A stretch of 64,000 nt of DNA from Kangiella profundi (GTDB lineage Bacteria > Pseudomonadota > Gammaproteobacteria > Enterobacterales > Kangiellaceae), in contig NZ_CP025120.1 in assembly GCF_002838765.1 (NCBI RefSeq), positions 930,001 to 994,000 on the forward strand, written 5' to 3'. This document shows positions 1 through 10,313 of the stretch, one piece after another (the stretch's first letter is position 1; every line of letters begins with the position of its first letter). The notes beneath the pieces were generated by a model. It did not search any database. It was not told the origin of the DNA and worked only from the letters and a program-made list of their open reading frames with translations. The translations under genes were made by a program, and so were the position numbers.

Positions 1-1
1 C

Positions 2-898
2 GCAGACAAGATAACGTTTACGTTACGTTACCAGCGTATGCTTTCCTATCAAGATCTGGCAACTTTACCTTTTTTGATTGAGCACCTTGAAGCCAGTTAT
101 TGGGGATGTAAGCTGCGTATTCGAGATATACGGAATGAGCCAGGAGATACAAGAGCTATCATTGTGGTCGAGGATACAGGAGGTCTAAACCCGACTATGC
201 TTGAAGCCAGTTTGCGTCAGGAGGCTGAAAAATTACAGTCAATTCAAATCAGTCTTCAGTCAGAACGTAAGTTGCAATTTGAAATTCGTGAGTCGCTACA
301 GGCCATTAAAGATAAATACTGGCCAAAACTGCTAGAGCTGTCGGAGATTGATAGCGATGCTAAAACACGTCGCCTGGCAGTATTGTTTACCGATTTAAAA
401 GGCTTTTCTCATTGGACTGAAGAAGATAGAACTGAAAAGTTGTCATTGTTCCGGGGCTTATTAAAACCGGTATTGAAGAAATGGCAGGCTAGTTATCCAA
501 ATATGGAAGGCGACTCGTTAAGAGCGACCTTTCAAAATGTCGAGAGTGCTCTAAGCTGTGCCGCGATGATTCAGAAAGTTCTGGCGGGTGCTGGTTTTGC
601 CTTACGTATCGGCTTAGACATAGGTGAGGTTAAGATCACACACAACGAAATCACCGAGCAGCTTGATATTGAGGGCGATGCGATAAACTTTGCAGCGCGT
701 CTTGAATCAATGGCTGAGCCGGGTGAAGTTCTGGTGTCAGAAAATGTTCGACATTATGCTATTCAGGCGGACTCTGCATTTACTTTTAAAGAGCAACGTT
801 TGGCCTTAAAAAAGGCCGTTGGCGATAAGCAGGCCGGTGATAAGATTGTCTGTTACTCGGCACAACCACTGGCATTTGTGCAGCCTCCGGAGTCATAG
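2..898 (+). CDS. Class III adenylate/guanylate cyclase domain protein (5' end cut by window)
   Basis: The C-terminal half is a class III nucleotidyl cyclase catalytic domain. Counting from the first ATG at 38, the first metal Asp lies in FTDLKGFS (D119), the second in EGDSLRATF (D159), and the GDAINFAARLES stretch supplies the Asn and Arg (N217, R221) used in catalysis. The usual purine-selecting Lys four residues before D159 is Asn here (N155), while the partner Asp (D210) is kept, so the nucleotide specificity is unclear. Residues about 55-105 look like a coiled-coil linker. The frame is open to the window edge and the ATG at 38 has no Shine-Dalgarno sequence, so the gene very probably starts upstream with an unseen sensory region. 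The next gene begins at the base after its stop. Confidence 0.8.
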   Translation, partial: ADKITFTLRYQRMLSYQDLATLPFLIEHLEASYWGCKLRIRDIRNEPGDTRAIIVVEDTGGLNPTMLEASLRQEAEKLQSIQISLQSERKLQFEIRESLQAIKDKYWPKLLELSEIDSDAKTRRLAVLFTDLKGFSHWTEEDRTEKLSLFRGLLKPVLKKWQASYPNMEGDSLRATFQNVESALSCAAMIQKVLAGAGFALRIGLDIGEVKITHNEITEQLDIEGDAINFAARLESMAEPGEVLVSENVRHYAIQADSAFTFKEQRLALKKAVGDKQAGDKIVCYSAQPLAFVQPPES

Positions 899-1786
899 AT
901 GACATTTACGCCCAGGTCGGTATTGTTATTAACAGCGGTTTTATTTTTTCCAGCAAGCATTTTCGCAGAAGAAGAAACTCCTTCCATTCCTTCTACAGAT
1001 ATCACCATTATTCCTATTGAGTCTGATGGGAAACTTACTAAAGTTGATGCTGGCAATGCTCTTAATGTGTTGCATAACGAAGGTTATGATAACCAGCCTC
1101 ACTTTTCAGTAGATGGCAAGCAACTCTATTTCACTCGAATGCTCGACCAGCAAACCGATATTTTTATTTATCGATTTGATGATAAGCAGTTATCTAATAT
1201 CACCAATACTCAAAATATCAGCGAGTACTCTCCCACTGTTTTCAATACCTCTAGCCTAAGCGTGATAGCAGTAAACCCCGAAGGCCAGCAACATCTACGC
1301 TTGGTTAGTTTAGTTGGTGATTCACAAAAAGTCCTTAACCCGGCAATTGAACCTGTTGGTTACCATGCCTGGCTTAATAATGAGTTGGCAGCTGTTTTTG
1401 TGCTTGGCGACGTAATGACCTTGCAGTTATTTGATATTAACTCTGATGGGGAATCAAAACCGCTAACTGAAAACATTGGCCGTTGTTTGCAGAGAATTGA
1501 AGAAAATAAAGTCAGTTTTACTCAGGTTATCGATGGTAAGCACCATTTGTTCACCTTGAATCATAAGGCTGAAGTTGAGACGACAGGCATAGTATTACCT
1601 GACGGTGTTCAGGATTATGTCTGGTGGGATTCTGAAGGAGTGCTGGTTGGTCAAAACAGTCAACTATGGTATATAAGTAGTACTCAAAAGAAACAGATTG
1701 CAGATTTACAAGAATTAAATATAAACAACATCACTAGGCTTGCATTACATAAAAGTAAACAAAAACTTGCGATAGTCCACGAGTAA
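899..1786 (+). CDS. Secreted TolB-like beta-propeller protein
   Basis: The 295-aa product starts with a clear signal peptide (hydrophobic VLLLTAVLFFPASIFA followed by an acidic mature start), so it is probably periplasmic. Residues about 60-110 contain a TolB/WD40-like repeat (DNQPHFSVDGKQLYFTR, then DIFIYRFDDKQLSNIT). Such repeats form beta-propellers in TolB and related proteins. Later repeats are degenerate. The ATG directly follows the stop codon of the cyclase gene, so the two are probably co-transcribed, and the CHASE-EAL gene follows 21 nt downstream. A periplasmic binding or sensing role beside the signalling genes is an inference. Confidence 0.65.
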   Translation: MTFTPRSVLLLTAVLFFPASIFAEEETPSIPSTDITIIPIESDGKLTKVDAGNALNVLHNEGYDNQPHFSVDGKQLYFTRMLDQQTDIFIYRFDDKQLSNITNTQNISEYSPTVFNTSSLSVIAVNPEGQQHLRLVSLVGDSQKVLNPAIEPVGYHAWLNNELAAVFVLGDVMTLQLFDINSDGESKPLTENIGRCLQRIEENKVSFTQVIDGKHHLFTLNHKAEVETTGIVLPDGVQDYVWWDSEGVLVGQNSQLWYISSTQKKQIADLQELNINNITRLALHKSKQKLAIVHE

Positions 1787-1807
1787 TATCTCTAGGAGCA
1801 GTCTTAC

Positions 1808-4159
1808 ATGAAACGAAAGGCGAAGCCGCTACCATTTTTGGTAAAGAACCTGATTGCAATTGGCATCATTCTGCTTTTGGGCTTTGCATTTTTATTCCTA
1901 GCTGGTAGATGGTTAGAGTCAACAGAACATCAATATGCCGAAGAGCGCTTTAATGATGTGTCCATGCGCTATCTGCTCAAGGTTTCCAATGATGTTGAGC
2001 GGTTTATTGATGATGTTGATCAGCTGGCAACTTTCTTTTCACTTTCCGAAAAAGTCACCCGATTTGAGTTTGAGCACTTTGCGATGAGTAACTTGGTCAA
2101 ACATGGCGGCGTCCAGGCTTTCGAATATGTTCAGATTGTAAGACATGAACAACTGGATACCTTTTTGGAGACTGCACGAGAAGCATATCCTGACTTTACC
2201 CTGACTGAGAAAAAAGAAGATGGAAGTTTGATTCCACTGGTTCTGAATAGAGATACCTATTACCCGATCCTCTATGCATATCCTTATGAAGAAAATAAAG
2301 AAGTTATTGGTTACGATCCTTACAATGCTGAGCCACGACAGGAAGCCTTAGAGCGCGCTATTTCAGTAAATGATACAACCATCAGTTCTAGAATGGAGCT
2401 GCATCAGCATCCAGGTAAGTCCGCAGCCTTAGTTTTCTCTCCTGCATTCAAGTATGAAAAAGAAGGGAAGGTATTTGAAATTATTGGTTTCGCTGAGGGA
2501 GTATTTGTACTTGAGGATTTGATTAGTGAAAGCTCAGATGATTTGGCACGATTTGGTTTAACTCTGGTTATAAAGGATGTTACCGATGGCGAGCCTGTTC
2601 TTCTCCTTGAACACCACTCAAGGGGCGAGCGTCAAATTGACGAAGAGCATTATTTTGCCATTGATAAGACATTTAGTTTCGGTGGAAGACAGTGGAGTAT
2701 GGAAATAATAGGCAACATCGAAGAGTTCTATTTACCATTATCCAACGCCCGATATTCTCTAATTTTAGTAGTGGTGCTACTTGGTATTCTGCTCTGCTAC
2801 TTTATGTATCTGGTGTTTGTTCTTTATAGAAATAATCAGGTCCTCATGGAAAGTAAAGGTCAGCTAAGAAAGAATATTAATGAACTTGAATCTAGTCGTA
2901 ATCAACTGGTTTATCAGGCTAATCATGACTTCCTGACCGATCTGGAAAACCGCTTTGCTTTGGACAAATTTTTAATCGAATTGATTGAGCACAAGACAAA
3001 GCAATCACATGTTGCCTGTCTGTTGGATATAGATAAGTTCAATCTGGTTAATGATTCATTTGGCCATGAAGCTGGTAACTTTGTATTGAAACAGTTCGCA
3101 AAAGTAATTCAGAACAACATCAGCAAAGATGACAGAGCTTACCGCCTAAGCGCCGATGAGTTCTTAGTTATTTTTGACACAATGCAATTAGAGTCTGCTT
3201 ATCATGTGATCGATAAAATTATTAATATTGTCCATGATACTGTGTTTGATTGGAGTCAGATGAATATTAATGTCCATGCCAGTGCAGGTATGGCTGTCAT
3301 CAGCTCTGATACTCAAGGTGCGAGTGAAGTTCTATCTGAGCTAGCATCAGCTAGAACTATTGCAAAGGAAAAAGGCGGAAACAGAATTCATGTTTTCGAT
3401 AAAAATGATCCTGAGAGTGTACATTTTCATAATCAGGTACTGTGGGTTAATCGTATTAATAAAGCGTTGGATGAAGACCGCTTTGCTTTACGAGTGCAAA
3501 CCATTAAGAGCTTAAATAGTACCGGTGATTTAAAAGAAGTTCTTGTCGTCATGCTGGATGAAGAGGGAGGAATGATTCCGCCTATTGAATTTATTCCAGC
3601 AGCAGAGCGCTTCAACTTAATGCACAAAGTTGATCACTGGGTTGTAGATCGTGTGCTTGAATATCTTGAAGCAAACACTCAGGCCAGCGAGTTCTTATGG
3701 TGTATTAACTTGTCAGGCGTATCACTCAACAGCGAAGAGTTTAGAAATCGTTTGGTAGAACAGGTTTCAGAGTCTCCAGAGCTGGCCAAATATATCGTAT
3801 TTGAGATAACCGAAACTGCAGCCATTAATAATTATGAATTGGTAAAAACATTCATTGATAATTTGAATGATTACGGCTGCAAATTTGCTTTGGATGATTT
3901 CGGCAGTGGTATGTCTTCATATGGTTATTTAAGAAATATACCGGTTGATTTCATTAAAGTGGATGGTTCATTTATCAAGCAAATTCTTGAAAATGATTAT
4001 GATCAGACCATTGTTAAAAGCATCTGTGAAATCAGCGTCCAGCTCGGCATTAAAACAATTGCTGAGTTTGTTGAAAACGAACAGGTTTTAAATAAGATTG
4101 AAGAAATGGGTTTTGACTATGGACAGGGTTATCATATAGATAAACCAAAGCTTATTTAA
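1808..4159 (+). CDS. Membrane CHASE-GGDEF-EAL cyclic-di-GMP phosphodiesterase, degenerate GGDEF
   Basis: This 783-aa protein has an N-terminal membrane segment (about residues 12-32), a periplasmic CHASE-type sensor domain (about 75-300), a second membrane segment (about 313-338), then GGDEF and EAL domains. The GGDEF signature is RLSADEF (about residues 445-451), so diguanylate cyclase activity is unlikely. The EAL domain keeps the residues expected for catalysis: EVL, INLSG, EITE, LDDFGSG, IKVDGSF and AEFVE. It should therefore hydrolyse c-di-GMP, with the GGDEF domain perhaps binding GTP as a regulator. A Shine-Dalgarno (AGGAG) lies 9 nt before the ATG. It ends just before a bidirectional terminator. 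It could affect the type IV pili encoded downstream, but that is speculation. Confidence 0.88.
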   Translation: MKRKAKPLPFLVKNLIAIGIILLLGFAFLFLAGRWLESTEHQYAEERFNDVSMRYLLKVSNDVERFIDDVDQLATFFSLSEKVTRFEFEHFAMSNLVKHGGVQAFEYVQIVRHEQLDTFLETAREAYPDFTLTEKKEDGSLIPLVLNRDTYYPILYAYPYEENKEVIGYDPYNAEPRQEALERAISVNDTTISSRMELHQHPGKSAALVFSPAFKYEKEGKVFEIIGFAEGVFVLEDLISESSDDLARFGLTLVIKDVTDGEPVLLLEHHSRGERQIDEEHYFAIDKTFSFGGRQWSMEIIGNIEEFYLPLSNARYSLILVVVLLGILLCYFMYLVFVLYRNNQVLMESKGQLRKNINELESSRNQLVYQANHDFLTDLENRFALDKFLIELIEHKTKQSHVACLLDIDKFNLVNDSFGHEAGNFVLKQFAKVIQNNISKDDRAYRLSADEFLVIFDTMQLESAYHVIDKIINIVHDTVFDWSQMNINVHASAGMAVISSDTQGASEVLSELASARTIAKEKGGNRIHVFDKNDPESVHFHNQVLWVNRINKALDEDRFALRVQTIKSLNSTGDLKEVLVVMLDEEGGMIPPIEFIPAAERFNLMHKVDHWVVDRVLEYLEANTQASEFLWCINLSGVSLNSEEFRNRLVEQVSESPELAKYIVFEITETAAINNYELVKTFIDNLNDYGCKFALDDFGSGMSSYGYLRNIPVDFIKVDGSFIKQILENDYDQTIVKSICEISVQLGIKTIAEFVENEQVLNKIEEMGFDYGQGYHIDKPKLI

Positions 4160-4171
4160 CAATCTCTAGAG

Positions 4172-4200
4172 AAAAAAAGCCGCATACAGCGGCTTTTTTT
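4172..4200. terminator. Bidirectional intrinsic terminator
   Basis: GCCGC-ATACA-GCGGC hairpin with a run of A before and a run of T after. It works in both directions, serving the EAL gene (+) and pckA (-), which converge here. Confidence 0.85.
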
Positions 4201-4218
4201 TATGAGCACAGTATCAAC

Positions 4219-5820
4219 TTATAGTGTTGGACCTGCTGGAATCAAAGCCTTGGCTTTGTCATTGTCAGCAAAGCGGTTGAAGTTCTTAATGAACATTTCT
4301 GCAAGCTTCTTGGCTTTCACTTCCCACTCTGCTGCAGATGAATATGTGTTCTGCGGATTAAGGATGTTGGTATCAACGCCTTTCAATTCTGTTGGAATGG
4401 CTAAGTTGAAGTAAGGTAAATTCTCAAATGAACACTCTTCAATAGAGCCATCCATAATCGCATCAATAATACCGCGAGTATCTTTGATAGATATACGTTT
4501 GCCAGTACCATTCCAACCAGTATTAACCAGATAGACTTCTGCGCCAGCATCTTGAATGCGCTTTTCCAGCACTTCAGCATATTGAGTCGGATGAAGTGAC
4601 AGGAATGCTTCACCAAAGCATGAGGAGAAGGTTGGTGTTGGCTCAGTAATGCCACGCTCTGTACCTGCAAGTTTGGCTGTAAAGCCAGATAGGAAGTAGT
4701 ACTGAGTTTGATCAGGTGTTAGCTTGGCAACCGGAGGTAGTACACCGAATGCGTCTGCAGTAAGGAAAACCACTTTCTGAGCATGGCCTGCCATAGAAAC
4801 AGGCTTCACGATATTATCAATATGATAAATTGGGTAAGAAACGCGAGTATTCTCAGTTTTACTGCCGTCGTCGAAATCAATTTTACCATTTTCGTCAACA
4901 ACAACATTCTCAAGAAGTGCGTCACGACGAATAGCACGGTAGATATCTGGTTCGTTTTCTTCTGTTAGATTAATGGTCTTGGCGTAACAGCCGCCTTCGA
5001 AGTTGAAGACTCCATTATCATCCCAGCCATGTTCATCATCACCGATTAACGCGCGCTTAGGGTCAGTAGAAAGGGTAGTTTTACCGGTACCAGAAAGACC
5101 AAAGAAGATGGCTACATCGCCTTTTTCACCCACGTTAGCTGAGCAGTGCATTGACGCGATACCTTTTAATGGCAATAGGTAGTTCATCATTGAGAACATA
5201 CCTTTTTTCATTTCACCGCCATACCAGGTTCCACCGATCAACTGGATTTTCTCAGTTAGATTGAAAGCAACGAAGTTTTCAGAGTTTAAGCCATGCTCCT
5301 GCCACTTAGGATTGGTTGCTTTAGAACCATTCATAACCACGAAATCAGGCTCAAAACCTTCCAATTCGTCTTCTGAAGGGCGAATGAACATGTTTTTAAC
5401 GAAGTGTGCCTGCCAGGCGACTTGAGTGATAAAACGAACTTTTAGACGGGTTGCTTCGTCAGCACCACAGAAAGTATCAACTACAAACAGGCGGCTGTTT
5501 GATAATTGATTGGTCACAACCTCTTTTAAGTCTGACCAAACTTCTGGAGAGATAGGTTTGTTGTCGTTTACACCATTTTTTGACCACCACACCGTATCGC
5601 GAGTAGTGTCATCCATAACGATGTATTTATCTTTTGGTGAACGGCCTGTAAAAATACCGGTATCTACCGCAACTGCACCAGTGTCAGTAACCACGCCTTT
5701 TTCATAACCTTCGGCGCCGGGCTTGGTTTCTTCTTCAAAAAGTAATTCGTAAGACGGGTTATAAACGATTTCTGAAACTGAGTGGATGCCATATTGGCTT
5801 AAATCAAGATTGCGAGACAT
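4219..5820 (-). CDS. pckA: Phosphoenolpyruvate carboxykinase (ATP)
   Basis: This 533-aa protein matches ATP-dependent PEP carboxykinase, which converts oxaloacetate plus ATP to PEP, CO2 and ADP, the first committed step of gluconeogenesis. Visible signatures are the kinase P-loop [11 protein letters not shown], the metal-binding [23 protein letters not shown], and the substrate region [10 protein letters not shown] near the N-terminus. Length is normal for the family (about 530-540 aa). The ATG has a strong AGGAG Shine-Dalgarno 7 nt upstream. It is transcribed alone, with ispB upstream on the same strand separated by 266 nt that contain a perfect inverted repeat. Confidence 0.97.
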   Translation of the reverse strand: MSRNLDLSQYGIHSVSEIVYNPSYELLFEEETKPGAEGYEKGVVTDTGAVAVDTGIFTGRSPKDKYIVMDDTTRDTVWWSKNGVNDNKPISPEVWSDLKEVVTNQLSNSRLFVVDTFCGADEATRLKVRFITQVAWQAHFVKNMFIRPSEDELEGFEPDFVVMNGSKATNPKWQEHGLNSENFVAFNLTEKIQLIGGTWYGGEMKKGMFSMMNYLLPLKGIASMHCSANVGEKGDVAIFFGLSGTGKTTLSTDPKRALIGDDEHGWDDNGVFNFEGGCYAKTINLTEENEPDIYRAIRRDALLENVVVDENGKIDFDDGSKTENTRVSYPIYHIDNIVKPVSMAGHAQKVVFLTADAFGVLPPVAKLTPDQTQYYFLSGFTAKLAGTERGITEPTPTFSSCFGEAFLSLHPTQYAEVLEKRIQDAGAEVYLVNTGWNGTGKRISIKDTRGIIDAIMDGSIEECSFENLPYFNLAIPTELKGVDTNILNPQNTYSSAAEWEVKAKKLAEMFIKNFNRFADNDKAKALIPAGPTL

Positions 5821-5965
5821 TGGGTACTCCTCTTGGACAAAGGCTTCTCAAACCTCTGCGATGCAACTGTTAAGCTAAGCGTTCGGGATGCTTAAAAATT
5901 GCGCGCTATTATCGCAGAAAATAAAAGGGCTTGCGAGAGGTAAACGCTATCAATCGTCAAATTTT

Positions 5966-5982
5966 TTGCCAGTCATTGGCAA
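5966..5982. promoter_or_regulatory. Perfect inverted repeat upstream of pckA (candidate operator)
   Basis: TTGCCA-GTCAT-TGGCAA, a 6-bp perfect dyad, is nested between GCTATC (5946-5951) and GATAGC (5991-5996), which also pair. It sits about 145 nt upstream of the pckA start codon. There is no T-run after it on the minus strand, so it is not an obvious ispB terminator. No regulator can be named. Confidence 0.4.
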
Positions 5983-6028
5983 TTTAAATCGATAGCTTGA
6001 ATTGGGGGCTATCACAAGAATGGGAGCG

Positions 6029-6063
6029 CACTATTTTCACCAGCCTCTAAAGCTGCAATAGTG
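6029..6063. repeat. Inverted repeat downstream of ispB
   Basis: CACTATT (6029-6035) pairs with AATAGTG (6057-6063), with an inner CAGC/GCTG pair. It lies 24 nt past the ispB stop and could be a weak terminator or an mRNA 3' stabilising hairpin. There is no T-tract. Confidence 0.4.
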
Positions 6064-6086
6064 AGCTTGCGGGTTTGTTGCAAAGT

Positions 6087-7058
6087 TTATGAGTTACGCC
6101 TGAGCGATAGTTCGGCAATACCAATGAGCGCCTGCTTATATTGACTCTCAGGTAACGGTTGCAGCGCTTCTATAGCTTTGGCTACTGCTTTCTCTGCAGA
6201 TTGGTAGGTGTATTCGATAGCGCCTGTTTGCTCGATGACTTGCAAAATGGCTTCCATATTATCAAGTCCACCTTGTTCAATTGCCTGTCGAATCATCAGG
6301 GCATCACTTTCAGACGCATGCTGCATGGCGTAAATCAGAGGGAGTGTAGGTTTTCCCTCGGCAAGATCATCACCGACATTCTTGCCCAGCTCCTGAGTGT
6401 CAGCCGCATAGTCTAAAGCATCGTCAATCAGCTGGAAGGCATTGCCCAGTTGAAGACCATATTCACGTAATCCATTTTCAATGTCGCTGTTCGCTCCGGC
6501 GAGAATGGCCGCCAGCTGTGTTGCCGCAGCAAACAGAATCGCTGTTTTACGCTCAATAACCTGATAATAAGAAGCTTCATCCACATCGGGATCGTTCACA
6601 TTCATGAGCTGTAACACTTCTCCGGCAGCAACTTCATTAGTGGTTTGCGATAAAACTTCCATGACTCGCATTTCACCGACTTCAACCATCATTTGAAAAG
6701 AACGGCTATAGAGGTAATCACCGACGAGTACAGAAGCTTGGTTTCCGAACATGGCATTTGCAGTCTGACGACCTCGACGTAGATCCGATTCATCTACCAC
6801 ATCATCATGGAGTAATGTCGCGGTATGGATAAGTTCAATGACTGCCGCCAGGTTGGGATGGAATTTCCCTTGGTAATTTAAGGACTTAGCCGCAAGAAGA
6901 AGAAGCATAGGACGCAGTCTTTTGCCACCTGCAGCAACAATATATTGACCGACCTGATTTACCAGAACGACGTCTGATTGCAGTCTATCAAGAATGATTT
7001 GGTTGGTAGCATCAAAGTCATCAGCAACCAGAGCTCGAATTTGGTCAAGGGTCATCAT
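6087..7058 (-). CDS. ispB: Octaprenyl (polyprenyl) diphosphate synthase
   Basis: This trans-polyprenyl diphosphate synthase elongates FPP with IPP to make the quinone side chain. Both Asp-rich motifs are visible: LLHDDVVDESDLRRG (first) and LIDDALDYAADTQELGKNVGDDLAEGKPTLP (second). The start is set at the tandem ATG pair 7058/7055, because alignment to the E. coli protein begins there. A longer frame from a TTG at 7112 adds residues outside the family. The length of about 323 aa is typical. It is divergent from rplU, the conserved gammaproteobacterial arrangement. Confidence 0.95.
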   Translation of the reverse strand: MMTLDQIRALVADDFDATNQIILDRLQSDVVLVNQVGQYIVAAGGKRLRPMLLLLAAKSLNYQGKFHPNLAAVIELIHTATLLHDDVVDESDLRRGRQTANAMFGNQASVLVGDYLYSRSFQMMVEVGEMRVMEVLSQTTNEVAAGEVLQLMNVNDPDVDEASYYQVIERKTAILFAAATQLAAILAGANSDIENGLREYGLQLGNAFQLIDDALDYAADTQELGKNVGDDLAEGKPTLPLIYAMQHASESDALMIRQAIEQGGLDNMEAILQVIEQTGAIEYTYQSAEKAVAKAIEALQPLPESQYKQALIGIAELSLRRNS

Positions 7059-7232
7059 ATTTATTAATAAAGCGTTTGTATTCTGTAGAAAAATCAATAA
7101 AATGCCCCGCAATCCTAGTGAGGCAGCTCGATTCGGTCAAGTCTTATCGGCTTTTTTTCGTATCGCCAGGCTGAGACTAGGCTTGGACTCGTGAAGAAAG
7201 CGTAAAAAAGCCTGATTTTATCGGCTTTTCGC

Positions 7233-7261
7233 TTGCTTCGGGGCGTGCTTTGGCTTACAAT
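7233..7261 (+). promoter_or_regulatory. Sigma70-type promoter for rplU-rpmA
   Basis: TTGCTT (7233-7238), a 17-nt spacer and TACAAT (7256-7261) are followed by a GC-rich stretch. It is about 75 nt upstream of rplU, giving a short 5' UTR that could hold regulatory structure. Confidence 0.65.
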
Positions 7262-7341
7262 TCGCGCCCTTAATTCGTAATCGCATTACATATTAACCTT
7301 GTCGTTGAGATATACGAGAGGGTCATAACTGGAGAATAAAT

Positions 7342-7923
7342 ATGTACGCAGTAATCAAAAGTGGTGGTAAACAGCACCGCGTTAAAGAAGGCCAAGTTGT
7401 TCGCTTGGAGAAAATCGAAGCGGAAACTGGTGCTAACATCGACTTCAACGAAGTATTGATGGTAGCAGACGGCGAAAACATTCAACTTGGTACGCCTCTT
7501 GTAGAAGGTGCTGTGGTATCAGCAGAAGTTGTTGATCACGGTCGCGCTAAGAAAGTAAACATTCTTAAGTTCAAGCGTCGTAAGCACCACATGAAGCGTC
7601 AAGGCCACCGTCAGTGGTACACTGAAGTTAAAATTAGTGGTATTGCTCTTGATGGCGCTAAGCCAGCTGCTAAAAAAGCAACTGCAAAGAAAGCACCAGC
7701 TAAGAAAGCCGCTAAAACTGAAGGTGACGACTTAACTAAACTTTCAGGTGTTGGTCCCGTTATCGTTGGTAAATTGAACGACGCTGGTATCACAACATTT
7801 AAGCAAATCGCCGAATGGACAGCAGAAGATGTTGCTAAATTCGACGAGCAATTGAACTTTAAAGGCCGCATCGAACGCGAAGGTTGGATCGAGCAGGCTA
7901 AAGAATTATTGAAAGGAGAGTAA
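7342..7923 (+). CDS. rplU: Ribosomal protein L21 with C-terminal helix-hairpin-helix-like extension
   Basis: Residues 1-103 are a complete L21 ([18 protein letters not shown] at the start, [22 protein letters not shown] near its end). Most L21 proteins stop there. Here residues about 104-128 form an Ala/Lys-rich linker, followed by a compact 65-residue domain with [20 protein letters not shown] and [17 protein letters not shown]. That domain resembles the H3TH/helix-hairpin-helix modules of flap-endonuclease-like proteins, known to me as L21 tails in alphaproteobacteria. The fold suggests nucleic-acid binding, but its role is unknown. A GGAG Shine-Dalgarno precedes the ATG, and rpmA follows after 3 nt. 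Confidence 0.95.
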   Translation: MYAVIKSGGKQHRVKEGQVVRLEKIEAETGANIDFNEVLMVADGENIQLGTPLVEGAVVSAEVVDHGRAKKVNILKFKRRKHHMKRQGHRQWYTEVKISGIALDGAKPAAKKATAKKAPAKKAAKTEGDDLTKLSGVGPVIVGKLNDAGITTFKQIAEWTAEDVAKFDEQLNFKGRIEREGWIEQAKELLKGE

Positions 7924-7926
7924 ACG

Positions 7927-8181
7927 ATGGCTCATAAGAAAGCTGGTGGTAGTACTCGTAACGGCCGCGATTCCGAAAGTAAACGTCTTGGTGTTAAACG
8001 CTTTGGCGGTGAAGAAGTAAGCGCGGGTAGCATTATTGTTCGTCAACGTGGTACTCGTTTCCACGCTGGTAACGGTGTTGGTATCGGTCGCGACCACACT
8101 TTGTTCGCAAAGGTTGACGGCAAAGTGAAATTCGAAGTTAAAGGTAAAAACAACCGTAAGTTTGTTTCTATCGACGCTTAA
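7927..8181 (+). CDS. rpmA: Ribosomal protein L27
   Basis: This 84-aa protein begins [20 protein letters not shown], the L27 N-terminal tail that reaches the peptidyl transferase centre. The [20 protein letters not shown] core is also typical. The GAAAGGAG Shine-Dalgarno lies in the last codons of rplU, so translation is coupled. The operon ends in a terminator 18 nt after the stop. Confidence 0.98.
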   Translation: MAHKKAGGSTRNGRDSESKRLGVKRFGGEEVSAGSIIVRQRGTRFHAGNGVGIGRDHTLFAKVDGKVKFEVKGKNNRKFVSIDA

Positions 8182-8198
8182 TCGAATCAGATGAAGAA

Positions 8199-8229
8199 AA
8201 AGCCTCAGCCATTGCTGGGGCTTTTTTTT
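8199..8229 (+). terminator. Intrinsic terminator after rpmA
   Basis: AGCCTCAGC-CATT-GCTGGGGCT hairpin followed by eight T. It separates rplU-rpmA from obgE. Confidence 0.85.
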
Positions 8230-8292
8230 GTAAGCGATAATTTTAGGATTGTCGCTTTAACGATATGATAGACAGTTGGTCTAACAGGGTAA

Positions 8293-9576
<1,284 letters not shown>

Positions 9577-9604
9577 TCGCTGATGCTTCATTGCGGATAA
9601 ACTG

Positions 9605-9632
9605 AAAGCGAGCCATTGGCTCGCTTTTTTTT
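9605..9632 (+). terminator. Intrinsic terminator after obgE
   Basis: AAAGCGAGCC-ATT-GGCTCGCTTT hairpin followed by a run of T. Confidence 0.85.
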
Positions 9633-10174
9633 TAGAATGGAATTAATTGATAGTCTTCTTGCTGTAGAAGAACAGCCATGGTCATCGCTGACAAAGCGAG
9701 TTTTACATCTGAAGATAATTCACTTTTCTTTATGTCATAAAATGCTGCAGATTGGCCGCAAATATAAAACTCTACGCCTTTTTTAGATAATTCTTTAATT
9801 AAGTCTGTATTGGGATTGTTGTGTCCATGACGCTTCGCATAAGCCTCGTCAGTCAATACATCCTTGGTGGCAGCACCGTGAAGTACCACGGCGAGCTTCA
9901 TATCCTCGAGTTTTACGCCATTCCTGGCGTGCATATTAAGAAAGCGAGCTACAGACTCAATTTTTCGATTATATTGGTCATGTTTTTTATGTGTTTCACT
10001 TATATCAAACAGAGCTTTATAGATAAAGCCCTCTGGCAGCTTTACATCAGCATCTGTGATTGCAGAAGTTGGGCCATATCCTTCTATAACTGGGCCCATT
10101 TTAATATCACTTTTGGCAGAAACGGGCGGTGGTAGTAATGCTAAGCAGCACAATAGAAATCCAATAATTTTCAT
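9632..10174 (-). CDS. Exported DsrE-family protein
   Basis: This 180-aa protein has a signal peptide (MKIIGFLLCCLALLPPPVSA) and a DsrE/DsrF-like fold (KLAVVLHGAATKDVLTD, then a conserved Cys in GVEFYICGQSAAFYDI). DsrE-type proteins are linked to sulfur relay, but exported members of this kind have no assigned reaction. The family call rests on the alternating beta-strand/helix pattern and the single Cys after the fourth strand. It is transcribed convergently to obgE, and no partner gene is adjacent. Confidence 0.7.
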   Translation of the reverse strand: MKIIGFLLCCLALLPPPVSAKSDIKMGPVIEGYGPTSAITDADVKLPEGFIYKALFDISETHKKHDQYNRKIESVARFLNMHARNGVKLEDMKLAVVLHGAATKDVLTDEAYAKRHGHNNPNTDLIKELSKKGVEFYICGQSAAFYDIKKSELSSDVKLALSAMTMAVLLQQEDYQLIPF

Positions 10175-10255
10175 GTCTAACCTCGACGACGATACTTTGT
10201 TCCATTATCTTGTAACTTAAATTTTTATCAGTATATCAACTCTTAAAACTGGCGC

Positions 10256-10283
10256 AAAAAAAAAGCCACTCTTGCGAGTGGCT
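10256..10283 (-). terminator. Intrinsic terminator of the DUF1329 gene
   Basis: GCCACTC-GCAA-GAGTGGC hairpin on the minus strand followed by nine T. Confidence 0.85.
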
Positions 10284-10313
10284 GCAACACAGGGGGTTGT
10301 GCTAAATCGGTAG

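Noticed and set aside
4202..5707. Open frames on the plus strand inside pckA
   Set aside because: They are antisense shadows of a highly conserved coding gene, with no ribosome sites or family features.
7059..7112. N-terminal extension of ispB from TTG 7112
   Set aside because: Residues before the tandem ATG do not match the family, and homologues start at the ATG pair.
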